Position numbers and translations under genes: made by a program. From the NCBI GenBank assembly GCA_019416685.1, contig DXWV01000076.1:1-24006 (forward strand): 24,006 nucleotides of DNA, read 5' to 3'. Under the pieces are notes generated by a model that did no database searches, was not told where the DNA came from, and worked only from the letters and a program-made list of their open reading frames with translations. Source of the stretch: Bacteroides sp. (GTDB lineage: Bacteria; Bacteroidota; Bacteroidia; Bacteroidales; Bacteroidaceae). Positions 15,898 through 23,694 of this stretch are shown here, one piece after another. Every line of letters starts with the position of its first letter. Within the stretch, counting starts at the first letter, position 1.

Positions 15898-17373
15898 ATG
15901 GAACATCAACTGACCATTTACAACACTTTAGATAGGAAAAAGGAGCTGTTCGTACCCTTACACGCTCCACATGTAGGGATGTACGTTTGCGGACCAACCG
16001 TATATGGAGACGCCCATCTGGGACATGCCCGCCCGGCTATCACCTTCGATGTACTTTTCCGTTACCTTACGCATCTGGGATACAAAGTACGTTATGTGCG
16101 CAATATCACTGACGTAGGCCATCTGGAGCACGATGCCGATGAAGGTGAAGATAAAATAGCCAAGAAAGCCCGCCTGGAAGAGTTAGAGCCGATGGAAGTG
16201 GTACAGTACTACCTGAACCGTTATCACAAAGCGATGGATGCATTGAACGTCCTTCCGCCAAGTATCGAGCCACACGCATCGGGACATATTATAGAACAGA
16301 TTGAACTGGTTAGCAAAATTCTGGAAGCCGGCTATGCTTACGAAAGCGAAGGTTCCGTCTACTTTGACGTAGCCAAATACAATAAAGATTATCATTACGG
16401 TAAACTCTCCGGACGCAATCTGGACGATGTACTGAATACCACCCGTGACCTGGACGGACAAAGCGAGAAACGCAATCCCGCCGACTTCGCCCTCTGGAAG
16501 AAAGCACAACCGGAACATATCATGCGCTGGCCTTCACCTTGGAGTGATGGTTTCCCTGGATGGCACGCTGAGTGTACAGCTATGGGACGCAAGTATCTGG
16601 GAGAACATTTCGATATCCACGGAGGAGGCATGGACCTGATATTCCCGCACCACGAATGTGAGATTGCTCAGTCCGTTGCTTCACAAGGTGACGACATGGT
16701 ACATTACTGGATGCATAACAACATGATTACGATCAACGGGACGAAGATGGGTAAATCTCTCGGCAACTTCATCACGCTGGATGAATTCTTTACCGGTAGC
16801 CATAAATTACTGGCACAGGCATATACACCTATGACCATCCGTTTCTTCATCTTGCAGGCACACTATCGCAGCACGGTAGACTTTAGCAATGAGGCTCTGC
16901 AAGCATCAGAAAAAGGATTACAACGATTGATGGAAGCCATCGACAATCTGGAAAAGATTGTTCCCGCAAGCGGTTCTTCTATAAATGTAAAAGAACTGCG
17001 CACCAAATGCTACGAGGCCATGAACGATGATATGAACACACCGATTGTCATTGCCAACCTGTTTGAAGGAGCCAGGATGATCAACAATATCATTGCCGGT
17101 AACGACACAATTTCTGCCGAAGACCTGAAAGAGTTGAAAGAAACATTCCATCTGTTTAGTTTTGAAGTTCTTGGCCTGAAAGAAGAAGCAGGAGCATCAG
17201 ATAGCCGCGAAGCTGCCTACGGAAAAGTAGTTGATATGCTACTGGAGCAGCGCGTAAAGGCGAAAGCCAACAAAGACTGGGCCACTTCGGACTTTATTCG
17301 CAACGAACTTACAGCACTGGGATTTGAGGTTAAAGATACCAAAGACGGATTTGAATGGAGATTGAATAAGTAA
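15898..17373 (+). CDS. cysS: Cysteinyl-tRNA synthetase
   Basis: 491-aa class I aminoacyl-tRNA synthetase that charges tRNA(Cys) with cysteine in the cytosol. Motifs in order: Cys31 in VCGPTVY (zinc ligand), HLGH (40-43, the HIGH motif), the zinc-site GWHAECTAM and FPHHECEIAQS blocks, and KMGKS (283-287, the KMSKS loop with Gly in place of Ser). The C-terminal alpha-helical domain ends with the typical ANKDWATSDFIRNEL...KDTKDGFEW segment. Length is normal (about 460-500 aa). The start is the ATG 30 nt after a -7 box. A strong terminator follows 27 nt after the stop. Confidence 0.97.
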   Translation: MEHQLTIYNTLDRKKELFVPLHAPHVGMYVCGPTVYGDAHLGHARPAITFDVLFRYLTHLGYKVRYVRNITDVGHLEHDADEGEDKIAKKARLEELEPMEVVQYYLNRYHKAMDALNVLPPSIEPHASGHIIEQIELVSKILEAGYAYESEGSVYFDVAKYNKDYHYGKLSGRNLDDVLNTTRDLDGQSEKRNPADFALWKKAQPEHIMRWPSPWSDGFPGWHAECTAMGRKYLGEHFDIHGGGMDLIFPHHECEIAQSVASQGDDMVHYWMHNNMITINGTKMGKSLGNFITLDEFFTGSHKLLAQAYTPMTIRFFILQAHYRSTVDFSNEALQASEKGLQRLMEAIDNLEKIVPASGSSINVKELRTKCYEAMNDDMNTPIVIANLFEGARMINNIIAGNDTISAEDLKELKETFHLFSFEVLGLKEEAGASDSREAAYGKVVDMLLEQRVKAKANKDWATSDFIRNELTALGFEVKDTKDGFEWRLNK

Positions 17374-17400
17374 TCACTCTTACCTCATATAAGCAAAAGA

Positions 17401-17444
17401 AAGAGGTCAGAACCGGTAGTTATCACGGTTCTGACCTCTTTTTT
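17401..17444. terminator. Strong, probably bidirectional terminator between cysS and the sulfatase gene
   Basis: 15-bp perfect stem AAGAGGTCAGAACCG / CGGTTCTGACCTCTT (17401-17415, 17426-17440), 10-nt loop, then a T-run to 17444. The left side is A-rich (AAAAGAAAG), so it can also stop transcripts from the sulfatase operon on the minus strand. Confidence 0.88.
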
Positions 17445-17459
17445 GCACCTATCAATAAG

Positions 17460-17600
17460 TGTTTCAATACATATGAAACAACACTCTCAATCGATATGAA
17501 ACAAGTGTTTCAACCTGTTGAGAAAAAACGCTCAATCTATTGAGAAAACTTTCTCAACGCATTGAAACAAAATTCTCAATCCGATGAAACAAGATGAAAC
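17460..17600. repeat. Array of six dyads at 22-bp spacing
   Basis: Six short dyads centred near 17470, 17493, 17516, 17538, 17560 and 17582, with steps of 22-23 bp. Half-sites are of two kinds, TTTCA(A) and TCTCA(A), paired with TGAAA or TGAGA; the central bases differ in each (ATACAT, TCGAT, CCTG, TCTA, CGCA, TCCG). Some dyads mix the two half-site types. A lone half-site GATGAAAC closes it at 17593-17600. The array ends 6 nt before the sulfatase stop and would lie in the 3' untranslated part of that operon if transcription ends at 17401-17444. Confidence 0.8.
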
Positions 17601-17606
17601 ACTTCA

Positions 17607-19154
17607 TCATTGATAAGAAATCAGTTCAGAAAGTATCTGTCCTCTATACCAGGGATCATCAATCTCCTTCAACATAGCCCCCATCTCTGTACAGAGTTGT
17701 TTCACTATTTCCTGATTTTCTTCCAGCGGAAGGTTATTCATCTGATAAGGGTCCTTCAAGTCATCAAACAACAAGCTCTTTTTCAACTGCTTTGTATCAC
17801 GGTCGATATAGAGAGCCAGTGTATAATGTGCTGTTTTAATACCTCTTGATGATGGGAAATAAGACATTACCAGTCCGTTTTCATCTTTCTCTCCATCCAG
17901 GTTCTGAATATAAAGAGCCCCTGTGGGACGCACAATATCCGCCTTTTCATCGAAGAATAACGGAGCAAAATTACGTCCTTGTACTTCGGCAGGAATAGAA
18001 TCTCCAAGACCACACAACCCCAACAAAGTAGGCATGATATCCGGCGAGGAAATCATGAGATCATCTACCCGCGGCTGAATCTTACCCGGATAACGTACCA
18101 GGAACGGAACGTTCATCGATTCCGCATAAGGAGAGTTCTTAGGATCATCCGTACGCTGGCTACACATCGTTTCACCATGATCGGAAGCGAATATAACCAC
18201 TGTGTTCTTATCCAGCCCCATCTCTTTCAGCGTCTCCAGTATCTCACCAAAAGCCCTGTCTACACCTGTCACTGAAGCAAAGTAATAGCGGGCAGATTCT
18301 GCCTTCTTCATTTTTGTATCGGCATTGGGACGAATCAAAAGGCTATCCAAGGGCTGATCTTTATACAAATCAAAATCTTCCTCCATACAATCGTCAAGTG
18401 AACGATACGGACTATGTGGCGGATTCATCCCTACCATAATAAAGAAGGGTTTCTTTATATCACGCACATTGCCTTCATTTTTCAGATACGAAACAACCAT
18501 TTTGGCCTCGTGCAAGGGCGACCACTCTTTAGGATCATGCCTCTTACCATCCGTATCCCAGTAATGAGGATTTTTATGCTCGTCAAATGTACCGTATGAA
18601 TACCAGTAATTGAAACCGTGGCGCCGCTCCTTGGGAGTATAAGCATCCCATACCGGACGCTGCTCTTCTACATATTTCCCCGGATGTTCCGGATCATTAG
18701 GTGTAGGAAAATCAGCATGCAGCTTGCCAAAGTAAGCGCAGTCGTATCCGGCATTATAGAATACATCGCCTATACACTCTGCATCTTCACGCAGTGAACT
18801 GATAGGACGACTGGAATTACAATTCAATGGTACACCGCTTTTATTAGGATACATGCCCGTCAGCAAACTACCTCGATGCGGGCTACTCAGCGGACAGTTA
18901 CTCTGCGCAGAAGTCAGTACTACCGATTCGCGGGCAAAAGCATTCAGATTGGGGGTGTGTACGGGGTCACCTTTGAAGTTTACCTTCTCCCGGAATCCAT
19001 CCTGATTCCAGAACTCCATAGCCTGGTTACGATACTGGTCCGGAAAGACATAGATAATGTTGGGATGTATAGCCTGCTCTACTTGCGGGGCCTTACAACC
19101 CTGCAAGGCAAGCAGACTCAATCCACCAAATAATAAGTTTACTCGATTGTTCAT
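17607..19154 (-). CDS. Sulfatase lipoprotein (S1 family, Ser-type)
   Basis: 515-aa type I sulfatase, hydrolysing sulfate esters on glycans. The N-terminus is a lipoprotein signal with lipobox LQGC (Cys20), so it is membrane-anchored in the periplasm or at the surface. The formylglycine motif is SSPHRGSLLTG (90-100): Ser90 would be converted by an anaerobic sulfatase-maturating enzyme encoded elsewhere. Calcium-site residues include Asp39 in FPDQYR and DHGE in FASDHGETM. The start overlaps the GH88 stop (ATGA), so the two form one coupled operon. From memory, this pair resembles B. thetaiotaomicron BT3349 (chondroitin sulfate endo-4-O-sulfatase) and BT3348 (GH88); a chondroitin or dermatan sulfate substrate is therefore likely but not proven by sequence. 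Confidence 0.9.
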   Translation of the reverse strand: MNNRVNLLFGGLSLLALQGCKAPQVEQAIHPNIIYVFPDQYRNQAMEFWNQDGFREKVNFKGDPVHTPNLNAFARESVVLTSAQSNCPLSSPHRGSLLTGMYPNKSGVPLNCNSSRPISSLREDAECIGDVFYNAGYDCAYFGKLHADFPTPNDPEHPGKYVEEQRPVWDAYTPKERRHGFNYWYSYGTFDEHKNPHYWDTDGKRHDPKEWSPLHEAKMVVSYLKNEGNVRDIKKPFFIMVGMNPPHSPYRSLDDCMEEDFDLYKDQPLDSLLIRPNADTKMKKAESARYYFASVTGVDRAFGEILETLKEMGLDKNTVVIFASDHGETMCSQRTDDPKNSPYAESMNVPFLVRYPGKIQPRVDDLMISSPDIMPTLLGLCGLGDSIPAEVQGRNFAPLFFDEKADIVRPTGALYIQNLDGEKDENGLVMSYFPSSRGIKTAHYTLALYIDRDTKQLKKSLLFDDLKDPYQMNNLPLEENQEIVKQLCTEMGAMLKEIDDPWYRGQILSELISYQ

Positions 19155-20350
19155 AGTTCCATCTCTCTTTTACGCATCAATGCTTCGAGGAAGTAATAGT
19201 CGGCATAATTCAACGGAACATCAATCTCAGCACCGTGAGGGATACTACCTACAGAGTGCATCAGAATAAAGTTTCCGTTTGTACCCACTGCCGCACGATA
19301 AGCCGGTGAACCAAGACTTTCCATTATCTTATCGGCTGTTGTTTTATAATTATTTCCCGGAAGATAAGTTTCCAGTTCATACAAAGCGGAAGCTGTACAG
19401 GCAGCAGCAGAAGCATCACGTGGTTCATTCGGAATGTTAGGGGCATCAAAGTCCCAGTACGGTACAAGATCTTCCGGCATATTCTTGTTAGTGAAGATAA
19501 AATTATAAATCTTTTGTACCTGATCAAGATACTTTTTATCATGCGTATAACGATAACAAATAGTATATCCATAGAGTGCCCATGCCTGTCCGCGAGCCCA
19601 TGCCGATTCGTCAGCATACCCTTGTGCAGTTTGTCTTTTACGCACTTCACCCGTCTCCGGATCATAATCAACCACATGATAACAGCTATTATCAGGGCGG
19701 AAATGATGAGCCATTGTAGTATCGGCATGTTTCACTGCAATATTATAGAAAGTAGAATCGCCCGAAAGCGCAGTTGCCTCAAACAATAGTTCCAAATTCA
19801 TCATATTGTCAATGATAACCGGGCATTTCCAGCCACGCGTCCCTTGCCAACCTCTGTCAGCATCCCATGATTGAATTACACCAGCATTCGGACGAAAACG
19901 GGTAGACAATGACCGGGCAGTTTCAACAATCACATCCTTATATTCTTTTTTATCAGCCAAGCGGTAACCATTCAGATAGCTACATCCAATCATAAAGCCC
20001 ACATCATGATGCCATTTCAAGTGCTTCACCGAATCAAGAGCTTCCGTATATTTCTCTGCAAGAGGCAACCATTTCTTATCTCCGGTCAGCTCATATGTGA
20101 GCCACATACTTCCAGGATAAAACCCCGAACACCAATCGTCAATAGGGATATAGACAATATTTCCCTTCTCATCAATCGTACGGGGATTTAAGATCTTACC
20201 CGACTTTTCGATGATATCGGTCTGGATTGTGTTCTGTGCTACCGCATTGTCAATGTTATCCTGAATAAAGTCTTTTTCAACCGACTTTTGGCTGTTGCAA
20301 CTCGTCAAGACCAGAAGGGAAAGCCCCAATGCACTCAAAATAGTTCTCAT
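19151..20350 (-). CDS. GH88 unsaturated glucuronyl hydrolase lipoprotein
   Basis: 399-aa glycoside hydrolase of family GH88, which removes the 4,5-unsaturated uronic acid left at the non-reducing end by polysaccharide lyases, through hydration of the double bond. The catalytic aspartates are visible in HHDVGF (Asp116) and DNMMN (Asp181), within an alpha/alpha-barrel sequence rich in Trp and aromatic residues. I take the ATG at 20350 as start: it gives a clean lipoprotein signal (MRTILSALGLSLLVLTSC, Cys18), while the upstream ATG at 20386 would sit at the predicted transcription start. It is first in the operon with the sulfatase. It has the chemistry expected after lyase cleavage of glycosaminoglycans, although no lyase gene is in the window. 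Confidence 0.93.
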   Translation of the reverse strand: MRTILSALGLSLLVLTSCNSQKSVEKDFIQDNIDNAVAQNTIQTDIIEKSGKILNPRTIDEKGNIVYIPIDDWCSGFYPGSMWLTYELTGDKKWLPLAEKYTEALDSVKHLKWHHDVGFMIGCSYLNGYRLADKKEYKDVIVETARSLSTRFRPNAGVIQSWDADRGWQGTRGWKCPVIIDNMMNLELLFEATALSGDSTFYNIAVKHADTTMAHHFRPDNSCYHVVDYDPETGEVRKRQTAQGYADESAWARGQAWALYGYTICYRYTHDKKYLDQVQKIYNFIFTNKNMPEDLVPYWDFDAPNIPNEPRDASAAACTASALYELETYLPGNNYKTTADKIMESLGSPAYRAAVGTNGNFILMHSVGSIPHGAEIDVPLNYADYYFLEALMRKREMEL

Positions 20351-20391
20351 AATACATGGATTTATTAGTAAAGTAATTAATTTCATGACGG

Positions 20392-20399
20392 CAAAAATA
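20392..20399 (-). promoter_or_regulatory. Probable -7 box of the GH88-sulfatase operon
   Basis: On the minus strand this reads TATTTTTG, a TAnnTTTG match 41 nt before the chosen GH88 ATG. No clear -33 element or regulator operator was recognised. Confidence 0.5.
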
Positions 20400-20454
20400 A
20401 GGCAATCTTACAGATTTGACCGACCTAAATCATCCAATTAAGAGACATTTTTGG

Positions 20455-20462
20455 TACATTTG
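20455..20462 (+). promoter_or_regulatory. Probable -7 box of the thioesterase gene
   Basis: TACATTTG is an exact TAnnTTTG match. Transcription would begin near 20469, giving a leader of about 105 nt that contains the inverted repeat at 20471-20552. Confidence 0.5.
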
Positions 20463-20470
20463 CAGAAAAT

Positions 20471-20552
20471 AATGTGCCAATATACTAAAATATGCCGATA
20501 TACCATTTACCATACAGTGTTATTGCACAGCCAATTGGCATATTGGCACATT
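20471..20552 (+). repeat. Long inverted repeat with 8-bp iterations in the thioesterase leader
   Basis: AATGTGCCAATAT (20471-20483) is perfectly complementary to ATATTGGCACATT (20540-20552). The right side is also an 8-bp direct repeat series: ATTGGCAT, ATTGGCAC, ATTACCAC, ATTGAATA from 20534. An alternative pairing of ATATGCC (20490-20496) with GGCATAT (20537-20543) competes with the outer stem. It matches no riboswitch known to me. It may be a dispersed Bacteroides repeat or a leader structure. Confidence 0.6.
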
Positions 20553-20575
20553 ACCACATTGAATAATTAGTAATT

Positions 20576-20983
20576 ATGACACCACAAGAGTTTTTCAGAA
20601 ATGACCTATTTGCCGAAAAGGCAGGCATTGTACTAATGGAAGTACGCGAAGGATACAGTAAAGCCAGGCTGGAAATTAAAAAAGAACATCTCAATGCAGG
20701 CAACCGTACACAGGGAGGAGCCATTTTCACTCTTGCCGACCTTGCCCTGGCAGCTGCTGCCAATTCTCATGGGCAACTTGCTTTCTCTTTGTCCTCCAAT
20801 ATCACATTTTTACGTGCCAGTGGTGAAGGCGATACACTGTATGCCGTAGCCCGCGAACGCTATATCGGACGAAGCACCGGATACTATCAGATAGATATTA
20901 CCAATCAGCAGAATGAACTAATTGCTACTTTTGAATCAAGCGTATTCCGCAAAGATCAGCAAGTACCTTTTACTTTGAAATGA
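20576..20983 (+). CDS. PaaI/YbgC-like hotdog-fold thioesterase
   Basis: 135-aa single-domain hotdog protein of the PaaI type, which hydrolyses acyl- or aryl-CoA thioesters in the cytosol. The conserved block is HLNAGNRTQGGAIFTLADLA (39-58): Asn and GG line the active site and Asp55 is the usual catalytic acid. The central helix is followed by the expected strands (ITFLRASGEGDTLYAVA, YYQIDITNQQNELIATF). Length is typical (130-145 aa). The substrate is unknown; no phenylacetate genes lie nearby. Its last 14 bp overlap the end of the DUF3108 gene on the opposite strand. Confidence 0.88.
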   Translation: MTPQEFFRNDLFAEKAGIVLMEVREGYSKARLEIKKEHLNAGNRTQGGAIFTLADLALAAAANSHGQLAFSLSSNITFLRASGEGDTLYAVARERYIGRSTGYYQIDITNQQNELIATFESSVFRKDQQVPFTLK

Positions 20984-21836
20984 TTGAGGTCAACGGATAG
21001 CGATTCCCGGAAACACTCTTCAGAAAAGCTTTAGCCGATCCGATATTCAGAAACATATCCAAACGAACAGGGAGGTGATTCTTATCATCCGTAATATAAA
21101 AAGTAATGACCTCCTTCTCCTTGCCTTTATCTGTGTATTCTACAAACGAAAAGACAAGGCAGCGATACGTAGTATCATTTTCTGCTGTGATATTCTTCAT
21201 CCCGCGATAGATCAGCGTTTGCTCCTCTACCCTACGTCCTGTAGCCATCGGGAAGTTGATCTTTTGCCCCACTTTATAATCTTTGGGATCGTAGGAACGA
21301 GCCTGTGCCAAAATGCTCAGCATATCAAAAACACAACGGCTGTCACTATATTCCGACTCCACTATCTCACCATCCCGGTAAGTCCGCTTCTGATTGACAA
21401 AGCATAAGCCGTCTTTGTAAGAGAACCAGGCCTCATCCACTGTATAACGTTTGCCCTCTTCAGCACCTTTACGGAAATAACGGGGTTCCAGCTTTTCACC
21501 GACAACACACGTCAGCGTATCACGCATTTTAAAAAAGAAATCAACCTTCTTACTGCTTATAGATAAAAGGTTAAACCGATAGGCAGGTTTGGAGTGATAA
21601 GTTGTTGCATTAGTCGTAAGACTGGCTATCCCGGCTTTGATCCATACAAATTTCCAGTTAAAGAATAAATCGTACATCACATGCTCGCCAGATTTAAATG
21701 CTTCATTGGGTGCTTCACACTGGGCCTTAACAGGCATAGAGCTACATAGCCCTACCAATAGCATAAGCCATACTAAATTTATCCGTTTATTAATTGCGGC
21801 GATTATTATTTCTATCTCTTTTTTTCTTGTCTTCAT
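20970..21836 (-). CDS. DUF3108 domain protein, exported
   Basis: About 288 aa with a DUF3108-type domain. It begins FKSGEHVMYDLFFNWKFVWIKAGIASL, the usual entry of this family, whose members are exported proteins of unknown role, seemingly beta-rich. The C-terminal half has FYITDDKNHLPVRLDMFLNIGSAKAFL, another family hallmark. A hydrophobic segment (LVWLMLLVGLCSSMPVKA) is a signal peptide. The start is uncertain: ATG at 21836 (used here) gives a long basic N-region and overlaps the upstream gene by 47 nt; ATG at 21860 overlaps more, and ATG at 21764 leaves a very short signal. It follows the Ig-like lipoprotein gene in the same operon, so a shared envelope role is likely. Confidence 0.8.
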   Translation of the reverse strand: MKTRKKEIEIIIAAINKRINLVWLMLLVGLCSSMPVKAQCEAPNEAFKSGEHVMYDLFFNWKFVWIKAGIASLTTNATTYHSKPAYRFNLLSISSKKVDFFFKMRDTLTCVVGEKLEPRYFRKGAEEGKRYTVDEAWFSYKDGLCFVNQKRTYRDGEIVESEYSDSRCVFDMLSILAQARSYDPKDYKVGQKINFPMATGRRVEEQTLIYRGMKNITAENDTTYRCLVFSFVEYTDKGKEKEVITFYITDDKNHLPVRLDMFLNIGSAKAFLKSVSGNRYPLTSIISK

Positions 21837-23661
21837 CTGGTTTTTGCTTTTTAAGTTCATCCGGCTTCTGCTTATCTAATGGGAGAGCCTTTACATCCCA
21901 GGTCTGTTCAACCTCCCAGTTGGCTTTAGGTTCAAGTATCTGGGGATAATAATACACCATTTCCGGTTGACGCTTTGTCTCATATTCACCGCTATCCCAA
22001 ACCCCATTCCCATTCGTATCATTTATCAGACGGGCACAATACTTACCCGGGTTCAAGAAATAGAAGTCGGCCTGTCCATTGACAACCGGGACTTTTCGCA
22101 CCACCTTATCCTGCGTATCAAGTAGTTCTACAAATGCAATAGAGTCACATCCTGAAACATTAAAATAGATGGCCCCGTATTCCTCCAGCGAACGAACTTT
22201 TATATTCTGTTTTATCTTATCTGTAAACAAACCGTAGATGCCATGAAAAGCTGTAGAATCTACAGAGAATTCATACTCTTTTCCCGGTTCCCAATCATAA
22301 TATAAATTATATTTACGCAACTTCAACGAATCTTGCTCAAAGGCAAAAGGTATATCTTCCCATAAAGTATCTACCTTCTGTTTCAAATGAATAGCTGCAC
22401 TATCAAAGGAAGCTATCGGCTCGTCAAAAGAAAGTGAGATATAATCATATACGTCCATTGTAGACGGGATATACGTAGATACATGCAGAAACTTGGTTGG
22501 CTCCGGTTCTTCTTCTTCACCTTTCTTTTTCTTCTTTTTCTTAGGTTCGTCCACAGCCTTCTTCACAGTCTTCGCCACCAGGTTAAGAGTATCCGTACGG
22601 GGTACTAACTGATTAAGTGTATCTGTATACAAATAATTCAGACTTAAAGATAAAGTATCCTGTTTATAAAGTAACGAATCTCTCACCCAATAGTGAATGG
22701 TATCATTAGTCAGATTCTTCTCTATAATAAAGGCATCCCTCTCATCAAAATTCAACCCTTTCAACACAGGCAGCGTATCTGCTTTTGCTGCAAAGTAGAG
22801 CGTAAACTTCTCAGGAGTCAACCGTTCATTTTTCATGAGATATTGTGAGAACAAATCTTCCTTAAAAGAACGCAGAATCACATTGTCCGGCAAATAATAA
22901 GTGTATTTCCTTTCTACAACCGTGTCGATGGTAAGAGAGTCCACCCAAGTAGTATCCTGGCGTATACGTTCTTCCCAACGGGGGATGACCAGCGAATCAT
23001 TAAAAGCAAGTGCTTCACTCTTCTGGCTGAAAGCAAAATTCTGGTCGGCATCCATCAAACCAAAAATGCGATATTTCCCCGGGGCAACACCACGAATCGT
23101 AAAATGTCCACGGCTATCCGTGCGGGCAACTCTGTCAAATGGTAGTTTCGTAAATGCAGTATCCGACAGATTGGAATGCATGCCCACCAGCATTCCTTTA
23201 ACAGGCTCCAGGTTGGAGGCTTCGAGCAATGTTCCGGATACTTCCATCGTATCAATCACACTTCCGGTTGAGAAAGTAAAGGCAAAATTACCTAACGGAT
23301 TGCCTTCATTGTTATCAACAATAGCATCCGAGAAATCAATTGTATAAGTTGTGTTAGGCTTCAAAGAATCAAGCAGGTTGACACTTATCTTCTTTCCTGA
23401 TGCCTTTATCTCCGGTTGCTGCACCTGAGGAGGAGAAATCACGACCTTTTCATTGGCTTTCTCAAGCTTAATGAATTCGTCAAAGGAAAGTGATACTTTC
23501 GTTTTTGTATTATTAAGTGCCCCCGCAGCAGGCGTGCTGCCAATAAAACGGGGAGGAGTCTCATCAAGTGGTCCTCCATCGGGCCTTCCTATACTGGCAC
23601 ACGAATAGAGAGCAGCTATCACCGTAACCACAGCCAATACCTTGCGAATAAGCCTCTTCAT
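21790..23661 (-). CDS. Ig-like (Big_5) lipoprotein, envelope protein
   Basis: 623-aa lipoprotein widely distributed in Bacteroidetes, function unknown. The start at 23661 (MKRLIRKVLAVV) gives a lipoprotein signal with Cys21 (LYSC), followed by the characteristic IGRPDGGPLDETPPR. Residues about 32-140 are a Big_5 (SbsA Ig-like) domain (SLSFDEFIKL...TYTIDFSDAIVDNNEGN). Next comes a carboxypeptidase-regulatory-like module (TDSRGHFTIRGVAPGKYRIF), then a long region rich in Asp-Thr-Leu, a second SFDEPI Ig-like segment, and a C-terminal LNPGKYCARLINDTNGNGVW block with a calcium-like DxNGNGxWD motif. A run of lysines then glutamates (nt 22500-22555) links two halves. The C-terminus is highly charged (KKRDRNNNRRN). 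The upstream ATG at 23682 is too close to the promoter. The DUF3108 gene follows. Confidence 0.85.
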   Translation of the reverse strand: MKRLIRKVLAVVTVIAALYSCASIGRPDGGPLDETPPRFIGSTPAAGALNNTKTKVSLSFDEFIKLEKANEKVVISPPQVQQPEIKASGKKISVNLLDSLKPNTTYTIDFSDAIVDNNEGNPLGNFAFTFSTGSVIDTMEVSGTLLEASNLEPVKGMLVGMHSNLSDTAFTKLPFDRVARTDSRGHFTIRGVAPGKYRIFGLMDADQNFAFSQKSEALAFNDSLVIPRWEERIRQDTTWVDSLTIDTVVERKYTYYLPDNVILRSFKEDLFSQYLMKNERLTPEKFTLYFAAKADTLPVLKGLNFDERDAFIIEKNLTNDTIHYWVRDSLLYKQDTLSLSLNYLYTDTLNQLVPRTDTLNLVAKTVKKAVDEPKKKKKKKGEEEEPEPTKFLHVSTYIPSTMDVYDYISLSFDEPIASFDSAAIHLKQKVDTLWEDIPFAFEQDSLKLRKYNLYYDWEPGKEYEFSVDSTAFHGIYGLFTDKIKQNIKVRSLEEYGAIYFNVSGCDSIAFVELLDTQDKVVRKVPVVNGQADFYFLNPGKYCARLINDTNGNGVWDSGEYETKRQPEMVYYYPQILEPKANWEVEQTWDVKALPLDKQKPDELKKQKPDEDKKKRDRNNNRRN

Positions 23662-23686
23662 ATTATATTCTTTTCTTAACATGATG

Positions 23687-23694
23687 CAAAAATA
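23687..23694 (-). promoter_or_regulatory. Probable -7 box of the Ig-like lipoprotein gene
   Basis: On the minus strand this reads TATTTTTG, matching TAnnTTTG, 25 nt before the ATG at 23661. It supports that start over the ATG at 23682. Confidence 0.5.
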
